From Celoporthe dispersa (taxonomy: Eukaryota; Ascomycota; Sordariomycetes; Diaporthales; Cryphonectriaceae): 64,000 bases of DNA. The stretch is taken from the NCBI GenBank assembly GCA_016584495.1, contig WAID01000003.1, positions 992,001-1,056,000 on the forward strand, written 5' to 3'. Shown here piece by piece: positions 1-10,511 of this stretch. The translations under genes were made by a program, and so were the position numbers. The notes beneath the pieces were generated by a model that saw only the letters and a program-made list of their open reading frames with translations, ran no database searches and was not told the origin of the DNA. Each line of letters starts with the position of its first letter. Position 1 is the stretch's first letter.

Positions 1-330
1 TCGCTCCCTACTGGCTCTTCGCAGCCAGCGGCATCACAGTTTGGCATCCCCCCCGAGGACCGACAGCAGAGCCAAGCATGGCGCCGGTCGCCGTACCCAG
101 CGCAGGTACCGCAACAGCCATCGTTACAACCACCCGCGTCGTTGTCAGTCGCTAAGTACAATCCCTATACCTCTCTTCCCCCTCGACATGCTCCGAACGA
201 GCGTCTCGACCCCGCCAAGGCAATACAGTTTGCCAAGATGTTCTCCCACGACCAGAAATACACAGGGGACCCGTACGACTTGCTGGATGATAGGATGAAG
301 ATCTGTCTGAACATCTGCTTCCTCACACTT
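1..330 (+). mobile_element. Retrotransposon gag-like fragment, cut by the left edge
   Basis: Frame 1 is open from the first base. It reads a Pro/Gln-rich stretch followed by a compact segment with AKMFSHDQKYTGDPYDLLDD and RMKICLNICF. That segment resembles the start of the gag-like domain in fungal LTR retrotransposon polyproteins, where a 'YxGxPYDxLDxKxxIF' stretch is common; this recall is from memory and not searched. After about base 325 the reading becomes Gly/Arg-rich and unlike a protein domain, and it stops at 504. No protease, integrase or reverse transcriptase is visible and no LTR can be defined. I read it as the 3'-truncated remnant of an element lying to the left. Confidence 0.35.
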
Positions 331-1309
331 GCGCTTCTTAGACGGATGAAGTGTCTCGGGCATCTCGCGGTCGGGGCACGAGGAACTAGACAGGGGCGAG
401 GAAATGGGAGTCGGCGGCAGAACGGGGGAGGGTGGGTGTCGGGGGTGGGTGGAGCAATCATCCCTGGGCTCTCAGGGAATCGCGGCTGCTTTCCTGTTGG
501 ATAGGCTTCAGGAGCTGAGATTTGGGAAAGCCACGAGGATCTCGGGATAAGGCTTCATCAGAGCAGTCGATCAGTCAGCTCTAGCCCGGCATAGCGTAGG
601 ATGGCTGTAGAGATCGAAGTGCGTGTGGCGTGGATCGGAGCCTGATGTTGTTGGGTAGCAGACGGTGATGATTGTCGCCGTCCTGGTTTCCCGACGCGCT
701 GCGTTTTGGATAAATAAACATTGGGGATCGCCGAGAAAGTTTTTCGAGCCCCCTCTTTGTCCAGTCGCTGCGGATCGACCTGGAATCTGAATTCTCACTT
801 CTCGTCTTCTTGCCAGCATGCTTACAGGATCGAGAGAGCCAGGCAGGCAGAGGGCTTGATTGCAGGAATAAACATCACGACCTGCCCTCTGGCCCGGTAC
901 GGTCATGTCAAGTCCACCGATTGCAACTGTCAAATCACCTTTTCTGAAGGTGTGTGTGTGTTCTTGTTCTTCTTATGGAGCTCCTACTCTAGAATCCTGG
1001 CCAGAGCGTACCGACAGGGCGATGATGGAGAAAGCGTGGCAGCTTCACGGTTTGGAATGTTGGACTACGCAGGAGAGCGAAAGAGAGCATCACAGCCAGC
1101 CGACCCTTGCTGATATCCTTCTAGCCTCCCTTGATCCGGTCCAGTCCTCCCAAGGGTCGCAGGTCGAAGGGCGCAAGTCGTTCATCTGTTCAGGACATGA
1201 ACGTCAGATCGGTATCCCTTTCCTTTTGCTATGGGGAAGAGGCGAGAAGGAGAGACGCGGGGGAAAAAGGGGGGGAGAAGTTCGAAGCGGATGAACAGCA
1301 GTGCTTACT
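331..1309. other. No gene seen (about 1 kb)
   Basis: Several overlapping frames of up to about 130 codons are open on both strands, but none shows a recognisable domain or consistent splice structure. It may be decayed transposon sequence continuing from the left-edge fragment. Confidence 0.4.
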
Positions 1310-2189
1310 CTAGCAGCGAATGAGCTCGAGCAGGAGGTCCTTGAGGCCTCCGAACCAAATGGCACCGAGGGTCAGGGCCCACGTGAGGGCGAGCTTGAGC
1401 TTCATGTTGCCGAGCTTGAGCTGCATGTTGGTGAGCTCTTGTAGGATGGCAGCACGGGTTGCCAGGTCGTCGCCTGGCTGAATTATTCCAGTGATCTGGG
1501 TGGTGCCGTTCTGGACCTGGATAACGACATCGCCGACGTTGGCTGCCTGAGGGCCGCTCTAGGGACCAGAGGCTGCCAAGGAGAATGCGTCAGCTGGGGT
1601 GTCTTCTCGAGACGTATCAGGTCGGGGTGGGACGTGATCCTGTGAGGTGGGGGGGGGGGCGGGGGGGCGGAGGAGACGGGAGGTGAGAGAGAGCTTATGA
1701 GGTCATTAAATTACCGTAGCCAAACCATCCAGCAATGCGTCCGATGATGCCCAAGCCCTGCAAGGCGGTGTCCGTGTATTGAGTGTGCTCCACGGCGATC
1801 TCGATGATGGCAGACTGGTCTGGGATGGAGTGAGCAGGCGAAGGACCGCGACGATGAGAATGGTCGAGGTTGAGCTGGCGGTCTAGGTCGCGCTCGCGAC
1901 CGACAACTCGGAAAAGAACGGCGGATGTAAGGCATGGTGAAAAAAAGTGATGCAGGTGGAGACAGCTGTTGATCTCTGCCCGGGGGTCGTCGGTGGGGTT
2001 GTTGTTGAAAGGTGGTCGGGGGACGAACCTGTGGTTTGTTGTTGGGTTGAAGAGGAAGCTATATACTGTCTTAGGTGGTCTGTGCACAACCAGCACGTGG
2101 TTCACTACCCCGATACTGAGCACGTGGTGCACCTGACTCCCCATCTGATGGGAGGGTTTTAGTACTGTGACAGCTGGGGATGAAAACAA
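1310..2189 (-). CDS. Small hypothetical protein with C-terminal membrane helix (two exons)
   Basis: Two minus-strand segments look coding. The upstream one (about 1835-1716) reads DQSAIIEIAVEHTQYTDTAL then GLGIIGRIAGWFGYG and ends near a GTAATT donor. The downstream one (1558-1310) reads QAANVGDVVIQVQNGTTQIT, a Met/Leu/Lys helix, and a hydrophobic segment LALTWALTLGAIWFGG before TAG at 1312-1310. The intervening 155 bp, with a long G run and a CTAG acceptor, is probably an intron. I could not make the splice phases agree, so either another junction is used or the gene carries a small indel. The frame is open to 2189, but the N-terminus is low complexity and the true start is unknown. Function is unknown; a small helical protein associated with a membrane is an inference. 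Confidence 0.45.
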
Positions 2190-2291
2190 ATCACATACTG
2201 GTACAGTGTGTAGTGAAAGTCGATATGGTAGTGAACAAAGAAAAAAGCCTTGAATGTGATTTCATCTAATTTATTATACATGACTGCTTTA

Positions 2292-3037
2292 CTGTCTGAC
2301 CCCCCGCTGTCGGACACCCGTACTCGTAGGACAATAAAATGGAAAACGCTTTATACAAACGCTATTTATTCACACAGTTAGAAATAAATCTATTTAAATC
2401 GTAAAATAATAAATAATATATTTGTGGCAGAGGCTTTGGGGGCCCCATTTACTGTGGACCCAGGGCCTCAGGTGAATGAGGCTATTCACAGATAGAGTAG
2501 CCATTTACTGATCCGCGCCCATTCGATGGTGTGGGGCTGGCCAGCCAGTGAGTCACGGTGTTGCTATCCCAATTGGGACTAGCGCCACCCATGCCACGGT
2601 ATATAGCAATGCCTTTGGTACCTAGCAATAGTTGTACAATCCATCGTTCTTTCCTACCATTTGCAGTACTCCTATGTGTGTCTTCCGCAGGATATCAGCT
2701 ATATCCTTTTCGTTTTAAGCATAAGAAAGCATTATAGCTAGTCGAGATAGAAAGATATTGGAGGAAAAGGATTACAGGAATCAAAACAGGAAAGAACGAA
2801 TATTAGCGGCCGGTATTGCTAGAATTACATCACAAAATATCGAACCATTGGAATACATGAATTATTCGATTGCTTATTTAAAGGGCTATCTATCTACTCA
2901 TTATGGCAAGATCGGAAAACTTCAGTATTGAGGGAAAAATGTGTAAGTGAAGATGTTGAGTTTTGTATAGCGCTGTCAGAAATTATCTGTCCGGCGGGTA
3001 CGGGTGTCCGGCGGGGAGGGTGGGGAGGGTCACACAG
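2292..3037. mobile_element. MITE-like non-autonomous DNA transposon with TA target site
   Basis: The left end (2292 onward) begins CTGTCTGACCCCCC, then TGTCGGACACCCGTACTCG and, further in, ACGCTTTATACAAACGC. The right end read in reverse begins CTGTGTGACCCTCCCC, then GCCGGACACCCGTACCCG and, further in, GCGCTATACAAAACTC. These are imperfect inverted repeats of roughly 60-70 bp. Both ends are flanked by TA (2290-2291 and 3038-3039), as expected for the Tc1/mariner-Pogo superfamily. The interior is AT-rich and has no ORF that could be a transposase, so the element would depend on one elsewhere. Boundaries rest on the TA flanks; superfamily assignment is inference. Confidence 0.6.
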
Positions 3038-3039
3038 TA

Positions 3040-4040
3040 CAAAAGTAGGAGGAGAGAAGTTAAGCAACAGCTTTATGGTAAAGGGGGTATATTTACTATG
3101 GAACGCTGACTTGTTCTATAACTTGCATGTTGGCCAAGTCATAACACAGGGTGATGTGTGGTCGGAGGGCACGGTGAGCCGAAAGGAAAGTGGCTGCCGG
3201 CCGGGAGTAGGGTCGAGGTCAAGTATGTCGGGTCGGTCAGGCTCGAGCGTCTGGAAGAATATCAGGCAATAGCAGTGCCGGCATTCAAAAACGGTAGGAC
3301 AACAGACCTTGGTGTCGGGCGGGCTGTCTTCGCGGCATGTAGGTGTTCTGAGGGGCCAGAAGGCGAGAGAGACACGTGAAAAGGTAGGCCCGGCTGTGCT
3401 GAAGAAGAACATGCTTGGTTTGATTGCCGGTTGTGTATGGGAAGCCTAGTGCAAGCGGCTCATTCGAAAATAATGATCAGAATGATGATTATGGACCGTG
3501 AATGCCAGGCACTGAGTCACTGCCTTTGGCACCCAGAGATATTTACTGAACCCAGCGTTCCGCAAATACAATACCGACTCTTTCTTACCAATTTCGAAGT
3601 TGTGATTTTCATGCTCTGTTACAAATTAAACAAAAATGCTTAGCAGTGAAATGCCAGACTTTATCATACTAGTAATATGTCGTACTCGGCTTCATTAAAT
3701 GATACCCCGTCTCGCTCTACTACCTAAGCATCGAGTCTAAAATTCTCAGTCCTTGTTTTGCAGAGCGACACATTACTCAACAACTTGGCGCCTTTTCTCC
3801 TGAGAACCCTGGTCTTGTGGAGTACGTGCAATAGTCTTGGCGGAGCTCTTCGGATGGAGAGCGAGAGCGAGAGTTACTTTGGCTGTCGGCCCCGGTAGAA
3901 GCGTGGAGTGGAAATGTGTAGCCAAGATATTAAATAGATGTCCGCAGTCTTCCGGCAATTGTTGCAACTCACCATCAATAGGGCTTCTTGGTATTTCATC
4001 CATCCAAGTCTGCCTAAATCCTCCCTTGTATACAAACCCC
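3040..4040. other. Intergenic, no gene seen
   Basis: Mixed-composition DNA between the transposon-like element and the epoxide hydrolase. Short open frames lack domains. The stretch TGCCTTTGGCACCCAG at about 3519 resembles TGCCTTTGGTACCTAG at about 2609 inside the element, which may mark a further decayed repeat. The last part is the promoter of the downstream gene. Confidence 0.4.
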
Positions 4041-5721
4041 ATGGCGCCGCTACTTACTTGGGCAGTGCTTGTGATGTTGACGCTTGCCTTGCCATCCTAT
4101 GCTGCATCGACACTGGCATTTTCAACACCGCCCCATGATATCGCTACAGACGCAAATCTCACGAAATTTCAAATCAATATTCCCGGCCAGAGCATTGAGG
4201 ATTTGACCGCATATCTAAAACTGTTCAAGGTCCCTCAGGCAACTTATGAGAACTCCGACGTGGGCTGGACTTTTGGCATGCCCGCAGATTGGCTCGCAGA
4301 TGGGGTTGACTATTGGCTGAATGCGTTTGATTGGTATGGTTTCCACGACTCGAAGATATCTCTGGCTCATTCCTGGTCGATAATGCTTACTATAGCAGGC
4401 GCAAGGAAGAGGAGAAACTTAACAGCATCCCTCAATTTCTGCTGGATATTAGTGACGATGACGGAGAGAGTTACTCAGTTCACTTTGCCGCACTATTCTC
4501 AGATAATAAAGACGCCATTCCAATTATCCTAACCCATGGATGGCCTGGTACAACTCTAGACCCCTTTCATCTTGGATATCCTCTCGCGAAGAGAACCACC
4601 TTAGACACTGGAGGAACTAACAACGCGTGTCTACGAAATTGATAGACTCGTACATGATATACTTGCCAATCCTGGAAAAGGTGCAGCAGCAATACGCAGC
4701 AAGACCCGATCAGCTACCTTATCATCTCATCGTGCCGTCTCTCGTCGGCACAGGCTTCTCGTCGCCTCCTCCTATAACAAAGCCTTTCTACACCACGGAC
4801 AACGCACGCATCTGGAATAAGCTGATGGTTGGCCTTGGCTTCGGCGAGAAAGGCTACATCGCCCAAAGGTAATGACGTCGGCTCAATGGTTTCAGAGTAC
4901 ATGCTTGCATCGTATGATGAGTGCAAAGGTAAGTGTGCTCCTGGGCGTGACAGAGATGTCCGTTGACGAGAAATATTCAGCATCCCACGTGACCCTCTGG
5001 TGGGGTCACCCGGCATATAATTCGACCACAGAGCTTCCAGCCAATGCTTTGGAGACGCATGCACTAGAACGCATGGCAGAGACCTACGAATGGGGGACGG
5101 CGAACGTCCTGCTGCATGCGGATAGGTCAAGTACAGCTGGCCTCACGATTGGGAACAACCCAATTTCAATGCTCACGTGGTCAGTCTCACTCCCTTTTGC
5201 GTTCGTTTTCTTCTCTGTCTCATTCACAAGTAGGATCGGCGAGAGAATGGTGCTGTGGTCGGATCCAAATGCACCACTGTCATACGACATTATTATTCCA
5301 AACGTCGCGCTATATTGGTTCACACAGACTTACTCAACGTCGTATTGGTGCTATGCACAATTTAGAACCACGGTACTGTGGCCATCCCGCCCAAGAAGAC
5401 ATCAGAGCGTCATACTGACTCGTTACAGACTGCTCACAGCAACGATACGCTGCCTGGATACCCACTGGATACGGATAAGCCCGAGGGATACTCTTGGTTC
5501 CCGAACGAGGTTGGCAACCCACCGAAGTCATACTTTGAGGACAACAGCGACGTGTATAATTACTTCTACCAGCACGATGTAGTAAGTCAAAAAGTTGACA
5601 ATCTTATTCGATAAGAGCTGACTTGACGTCTTCATAGGGTGGCCACTTCAGCTCAACTGAACAACCTGACCTTCTGTGGGCCGATATTGAGGACTTTGTA
5701 GCCAAGGTCTGGCAAGACTGA
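4041..5721 (+). CDS. Secreted epoxide hydrolase (EHN-type alpha/beta hydrolase), one frameshift
   Basis: Start at ATG 4041, because MAPLLTWAVLVMLTLALPS is a good signal peptide. An N-terminal EHN region follows (FQINIPGQSIEDL), then the oxyanion motif HGWP, the nucleophile motif GNDVGS (Asp attacks the epoxide), NPISMLTW, and the histidine motif GGHFSS near the C-terminus. Inferred introns: 4334-4398, 4548-4645, 4929-4980, 5180-5233, 5373-5428, 5582-5637. With these the product is about 432 residues, a normal family length. One extra A in the AAA at 4865-4867 breaks the frame just before GNDVGS; all downstream exons remain in a consistent frame. The enzyme would hydrolyse an epoxide to a vicinal diol, probably outside the cytosol. 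It lies 6.4 kb from the P450, so a pathway link is possible but unproven. Pseudogene or sequence error cannot be separated here. Confidence 0.8.
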
Positions 5722-7328
5722 ATACAGTATAGTTGCGCCTCTCGCGACTATAAAGGAGTGGTTGAAGACTATATTTCTCGTAAGTTTATAAAAATTTGTT
5801 TAAGATATAAGGGGTATTGAGCTTTAGATTATGTACAATGCACATAGAATTAAGAACGCAAAGTAATATTGATATACAACTCTAGACTATCAGGCTCCTA
5901 GCGTAAATGTGGTATAATATTAATATCATGAACTTGCTATGAATACTATTTTTCGTTTGTATACGTACTTTTGACTTGTTGGGGGCTACTATCTTGGACC
6001 ATGCTGATGCTTCTGAAGACTGACCTGTACAGAACTGGTGAGAAAGATCTCATGAAGCGGCTTAGTCGACTGGATGTTTCTTTTCCAAAATAATGACAAG
6101 TTAGTCTGAAACAAGCGTGACAGAACCACCAACTATTTTTGTTCCCCAGTCCATATTTTCTACCTTTATGAATGTCAAACCTAAGACTTGGCTGCTCGCG
6201 TGCGTTGAGCTGGAGGGAAGCAGTGAGCGATGAAGTTGGTAGGAAAGGCTCTGACTGATAGCGTTTGGAGGCAGAGCCTTTGATGTTGTAGTCGTCGTGG
6301 TTGTGCCAGAGAGCTCGCTTGCGAGGCCTCATAGGGTGTTGTAGGACATTGAGAAGATGTATCAGACGAGACTGGCCATCAGAGCGTATAACACTTCGGA
6401 CCAGCGGGGGAAGCAGTATGAATACAAGGAGGTGCAGGAGAAAACAGAGCCGCGAGCCGAGGATGGGATACACGAAGCTTTGACCACGGCAGCAGGAAAG
6501 TGTCTGCAGAACAAAGGCATTCACAGGAGCTCAATCATGCACCCGTTGGTGAGGCCTGGAGTTATTTGCGATGTCTCCTAATACACCCTCATATCTAGGG
6601 TCTGGTGACGTGCCCTTCCCAGAAAATCCCAGGAGCTCTGTCGGTGCTGAGCGCTCAACCGGTGGCAAAAGTGTAGGACAGTCGTCCGGGCATGATGTAG
6701 ACCGGTGAGCCCACCGATGCGCAGCTATCGGCGTCGAACATGTTGCGCGCTGTCTAGTGTGGTCTCTGTTGTCGGTCTCGAGAGAACGGGAGTTCGCGAT
6801 GGTCACGGGGCGGAATGGAGGATGTGTCTAAACTTTTCAGCCAAGTCCAAGCTGGTCAAGTCTCTGAGCGAGGCTCTCCTTACCTTTGCTAACGGCGTCG
6901 AGACATAGCCGACTTTTGAAGATGCGGTCTGGTAATAGCCCCCGGAGGGCTGGGGAAAAGCAGGCGGCAGCTCGAGGGAAGGAAGCGCCGAGAACTTGAC
7001 GCAGGGCGGGAGAGTATGAGACCAGCAAAGTGTGAATGCGTGCGTTATGTGGAAAGTATCCAGCTGCAGCATCTATTGTAAGGGCTGGTCCCTGAGTTTG
7101 GCTTGGGTGTGTTGACGGGCGGTTGCATCATAAACAGTGGAGAGTGCCTGCCGCTAACCAGCTGAGGACTTGGGCCCCTGACAACCCCGCCTGGGGCGCC
7201 CCGACCTCTATTGGGACCTCTACTGGAGACTTCAACAACCCAAAAGAACGTCACCAAACAGTCCATCAAACCCCTCCCCAGAAAATCAAAACAAAAAAAA
7301 AAAAACAAAAGAACACAGCACGTCCGCC
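5722..7328. other. Intergenic, no convincing gene
   Basis: About 1.6 kb. Minus-strand frames at 5946-6524 (192 codons) and 6803-7072 are open, but they show no domain, no plausible splice pattern and no neighbours that argue for them. The part before 7329 contains an A-rich tract (7290-7310) just upstream of an ATG and is probably the old promoter of the truncated FunK1 copy. Confidence 0.4.
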
Positions 7329-7850
7329 ATGGCGGACGAAATGAGTGTCCGAGATCCTCAAAAGCAATCCTATTCGTGACGGCCTCGATGATTTCCGCAC
7401 TTCTTTCCGTTCGGTATGCGAGGACACGCGGACCTCTAGCACATCAGACGCGCTTGATCAGCTTGGGCAGGGAGGTACGACAGACCGGCCTCGTGGCAGT
7501 GGTTTGCTTCGCTGACTGTGCCGCAGAACTCCGGATCCTAACTCTCAATCTCATATCGGCGCTGCAAGGCCTCCATGTCTCTCGTCTGCTCCCCTCCAGC
7601 ACCCGAGGCGAGAATCTCGTCAGCGACCTTATAAGACTCGATTCCGCCGTCAGCTCCAACGACTTCGACCTCAACCGTGTACGACCTCTCCTCAATGCTG
7701 TCCTTGCCCCCGAGCCCGACAGCGAGATCTGGGATCAAGTCTACAATGCTGTCATGGAACGCACACCCCCTCCACGTTCGATAGACCCGAAATTACTACG
7801 CAACGAAACCTCGTCCCCTCTACACACCCCCCTCTCGAGAAGTCTCGGCT
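7329..7850 (+). pseudogene. Truncated tandem copy of the FunK1 kinase N-terminus
   Basis: ATGGCGGACGAA at 7329 is followed, one base out of frame, by EILKSNPIRDGLDDFRTSF (from 7351). In a third frame comes SDLIRLDSAV, VRPLLNAVLAPEPDSEIW and RSIDPKLLRNETSS (to about 7825). The same order of motifs occurs in the next gene: EIIKSNPIREGLDAFRASY, RPLVVAVLAERPDSEIW, QSIAPVLEQTPWLRNTSS. This copy therefore corresponds to roughly the first 150 residues of the full gene, has at least one frameshift and in-frame stops, and ends where the next copy begins. It has no kinase domain and cannot be functional as a kinase. A partial tandem duplication is the simplest origin. Confidence 0.65.
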
Positions 7851-7853
7851 GCA

Positions 7854-10511
7854 GTGGCGGACGTACCGCGGTCAGAAATCATCAAAAGCAATCCCATCAG
7901 GGAAGGTCTCGATGCTTTCCGCGCTTCATACAACTCAGCTTGTGGAGATAGGAGGATTCCCCGGGGCGCCGCGGCTCTCGAACTTCTGAACTTCAAAGGT
8001 ATGTCGACATGACATGATTTAGGCTTCCCAGCTTACTGATCTATAGATATCCAAAACCTTACCTATCTCCTCTTCTTATCCCTAGAGAGCCTTACAGCTG
8101 CTGGCCAGCTCCCTTCGAAGTCAGGTCACCGCCCCCTTAAGAGCGACCTCAAACTTGTCTCTACGGCTGCCTTGGGCCCTTTCAACTTTGGCCCCATCAG
8201 ACCGCTGGTGGTAGCAGTCCTCGCCGAAAGACCCGATAGCGAGATCTGGGATGCTGTCTACGATGCCATCACTGAATTCGTATCCCCTCCCCAATCGATA
8301 GCTCCTGTTCTCGAACAAACGCCGTGGCTCCGCAACACGAGCAGCTTCGCAAACTCGTCGGACTACCGCAAGTATGTAGATAATGTCATGAGAGATGACT
8401 TTGGTACCGTATATATCGGGCTCCGCGACTTCCATGAGGCATATTTCGGAGGGATGACAGATCTCGAGCCAGCATCCATAGCTTTCTTCGAGCACTGCAT
8501 CAGGGGTAGCGATCCACTCTACAATGACGGATGGAGGGACTGGCCGGACGATCCCAACCAAGATAGTATGCTAAGCTGGCTTTCGAACTTCTACAAGCAG
8601 TTATCAGTATTCGCAGAGAGCTACATATCGACTCCGACACACCAAAGAAGATCGATAGCGCAGCCGGACAAGTGGATTGAAGGCTCTATAGCAATACGCA
8701 AGCTAGATTTTGGGTCTGTCAATAACCCTGAGGCAGGAAACAAAGCAAGATGCTCTTGGTCCGAAATCCTTGTGCCAGCAATGCTTTACGGCGACCAGTC
8801 AGCCGATAGACCAGCGGAGGCGTGGCTGGACATAGGCAGATACGCGAGGGAAGCATTTGCTTCTCAAGATACTCGGCGCTTCGCCTTAGGCTTCACCCTC
8901 TGCGGCTCTCTTATGAGGACATGGGGGTTCGACCGAGCTGGCGGAATCGCATCCGACCCGTTCGATATCCACAAGGACAGGCTACGATTCATATCTACAC
9001 TCCTGGGGTTTGGGTGGATGAGTGAGGAACAGCTCGGGTTCGATCCTACTATTATCACATCTGGCACAAAGCGATATATCGAAATCGAGCGAAACGGGGT
9101 TCGAGATCGCCTAATCATCGACCAAGTGATGAGTCGTGCATTTTGCGTTGCTGGCCGGGCAACGACGTGTTGGAAAGCCCATCGCGAAGGAGACATGGCA
9201 ACGCCGCTGGTTATCAAAGACTCCTGGCAGCATACAGAACGTGGGGAAGAGGGAGAGTTGCTCCGGGAGGCGACTGACAACAGCGTGATCAATGTGGCCC
9301 GATATTACTACCATGAGACTATCCAAATCCGCGGTATAAACGACGACATCCGAGAAATGATACGGCACGGCCTGAACGTCGAGACTGCAGAGGACTACCA
9401 AGTTGTACAGCTAGGAGTCGTACAGCCAGCCAAATCACAGACCACGAGTGCAGTCGATTCTCTACAGAAAGGCGGCAGCACCACTGGCTCGAAACGGTCA
9501 TCAGGCCAGACTGGCGCCTCTCTCCCGTCGAGCAAGCGGTCGTGTTCTTCCTCTTCGACGGAGGCAGCTACAATTCCCCTGCCGAACCGAGTACACCGGC
9601 GGGTTGTAGTCCAAGATTCCGGGAAGCCGATCTACAAGGCAAGCTCGCACAAGGCTCTGCTCCGCGGGCTAGAAGGCTGCATCGAAGGACACAAGTCACT
9701 GCACGAAGCCGGTATTCTTCATAGAGACATCTCGATCAACAATCTCATGATTAACGAGGACCGCGACAACCCTTCCTGGCCGGCCTTCTTGATCGACCTA
9801 GATCTTGCCATCAAGGAGCAGCAACTCAGCGTCTCGGGAGCGAGTGGCAAGACCGGCACGAGAGCTTTTATGGCGATCGGGGCGCTCCTGGGCGAGCAGC
9901 ACTCATTCATGCACGACCTCGAATCGTTCTTCTGGGTACTTTTGTGGATCTGCATCCACTTCCACGGGCCCGACTATGGAAGAGCTGTCGATTATTTTCA
10001 CAGGTGGAACTTTGCCAGTACGGATGATTTAGCGAAACTCAAACTGGACGTGGTGGCTGATGAGGGGTTCTTCCACAGGACTGTCTCGCAGTCCTTCACC
10101 GAATATTACAAGCCCTTGATCCCCTGCGTGCACAGGTTGCGCGCGGTGGTGTTCCCGAACGGGGGGCGATGGCAGAGAGAAGACACTGGACTGTATTCTT
10201 CGATGACGAAAGCCCTTCGTGAGGCTCAAGAGAGTTGGAGGAGCTATCCCTTCTTCGTGAGGCCCAAGAGGAGTCGGAGGAGCCATCCCTTCTTCGTGAG
10301 GCCCAAGAGGAGTCGGAGGAGCCATCCCTTCTTCGCGAGGCTCAAGAGGAGTCGGAGGAGCCATCCCTTCTTCGTGAAGCTCAAGGGGAGCTGGGGGAGT
10401 CATGAGACATGTGGCGTACCTACCAAGATACCCATCCTTCAATTACGCTATGGGATATTAACCACGATAAAACTGCCAGTACACATTGAGCACTGCAGAC
10501 TGTTTTCCTAG
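7854..10511 (+). CDS. FunK1-type fungal protein kinase
   Basis: Exon 1 runs to 7998, an intron lies at 7999-8046 (GTATGT, CTATAG) and exon 2 is long. The N-terminal half is the large FunK1-specific region. The kinase core is near the C-terminus: catalytic loop ILHRDISINNLMI, metal-binding DLDLAI in place of DFG, GTRAFMAI, and HDLESFFWVLLWI, all typical of FunK1 proteins. The position that holds ATG in the truncated upstream copy is GTG here (7854-7856); no other in-frame ATG is evident upstream of 8172, so the N-terminus is uncertain and a 779-codon product from 8172 is the conservative reading. The tail carries a 39 bp tandem repeat read in an unusual basic frame (see the repeat entry). FunK1 kinases are expanded in multicellular fungi and their substrates are mostly unknown. 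Confidence 0.8.
10230..10405 (+). repeat. 39 bp coding tandem repeat (4 units) in the kinase tail
   Basis: About four units of 39 bp, each containing CCATCCCTTCTTCGTGAGG. In the frame of the kinase they read RSRRSHPFFVRPK. In the next frame they read the acidic unit EESEEPSLLREAQ, and that frame stops cleanly with TGA at 10403-10405. The unit before the first full repeat lacks one base (GAGAGTTGG instead of GAGGAGTCGG), which is where the frames part. Confidence 0.75.

Noticed and set aside
5946..6524. 192-codon minus-strand ORF
   Set aside because: No domain, no splice logic, and composition like non-coding DNA; possible decay product only.
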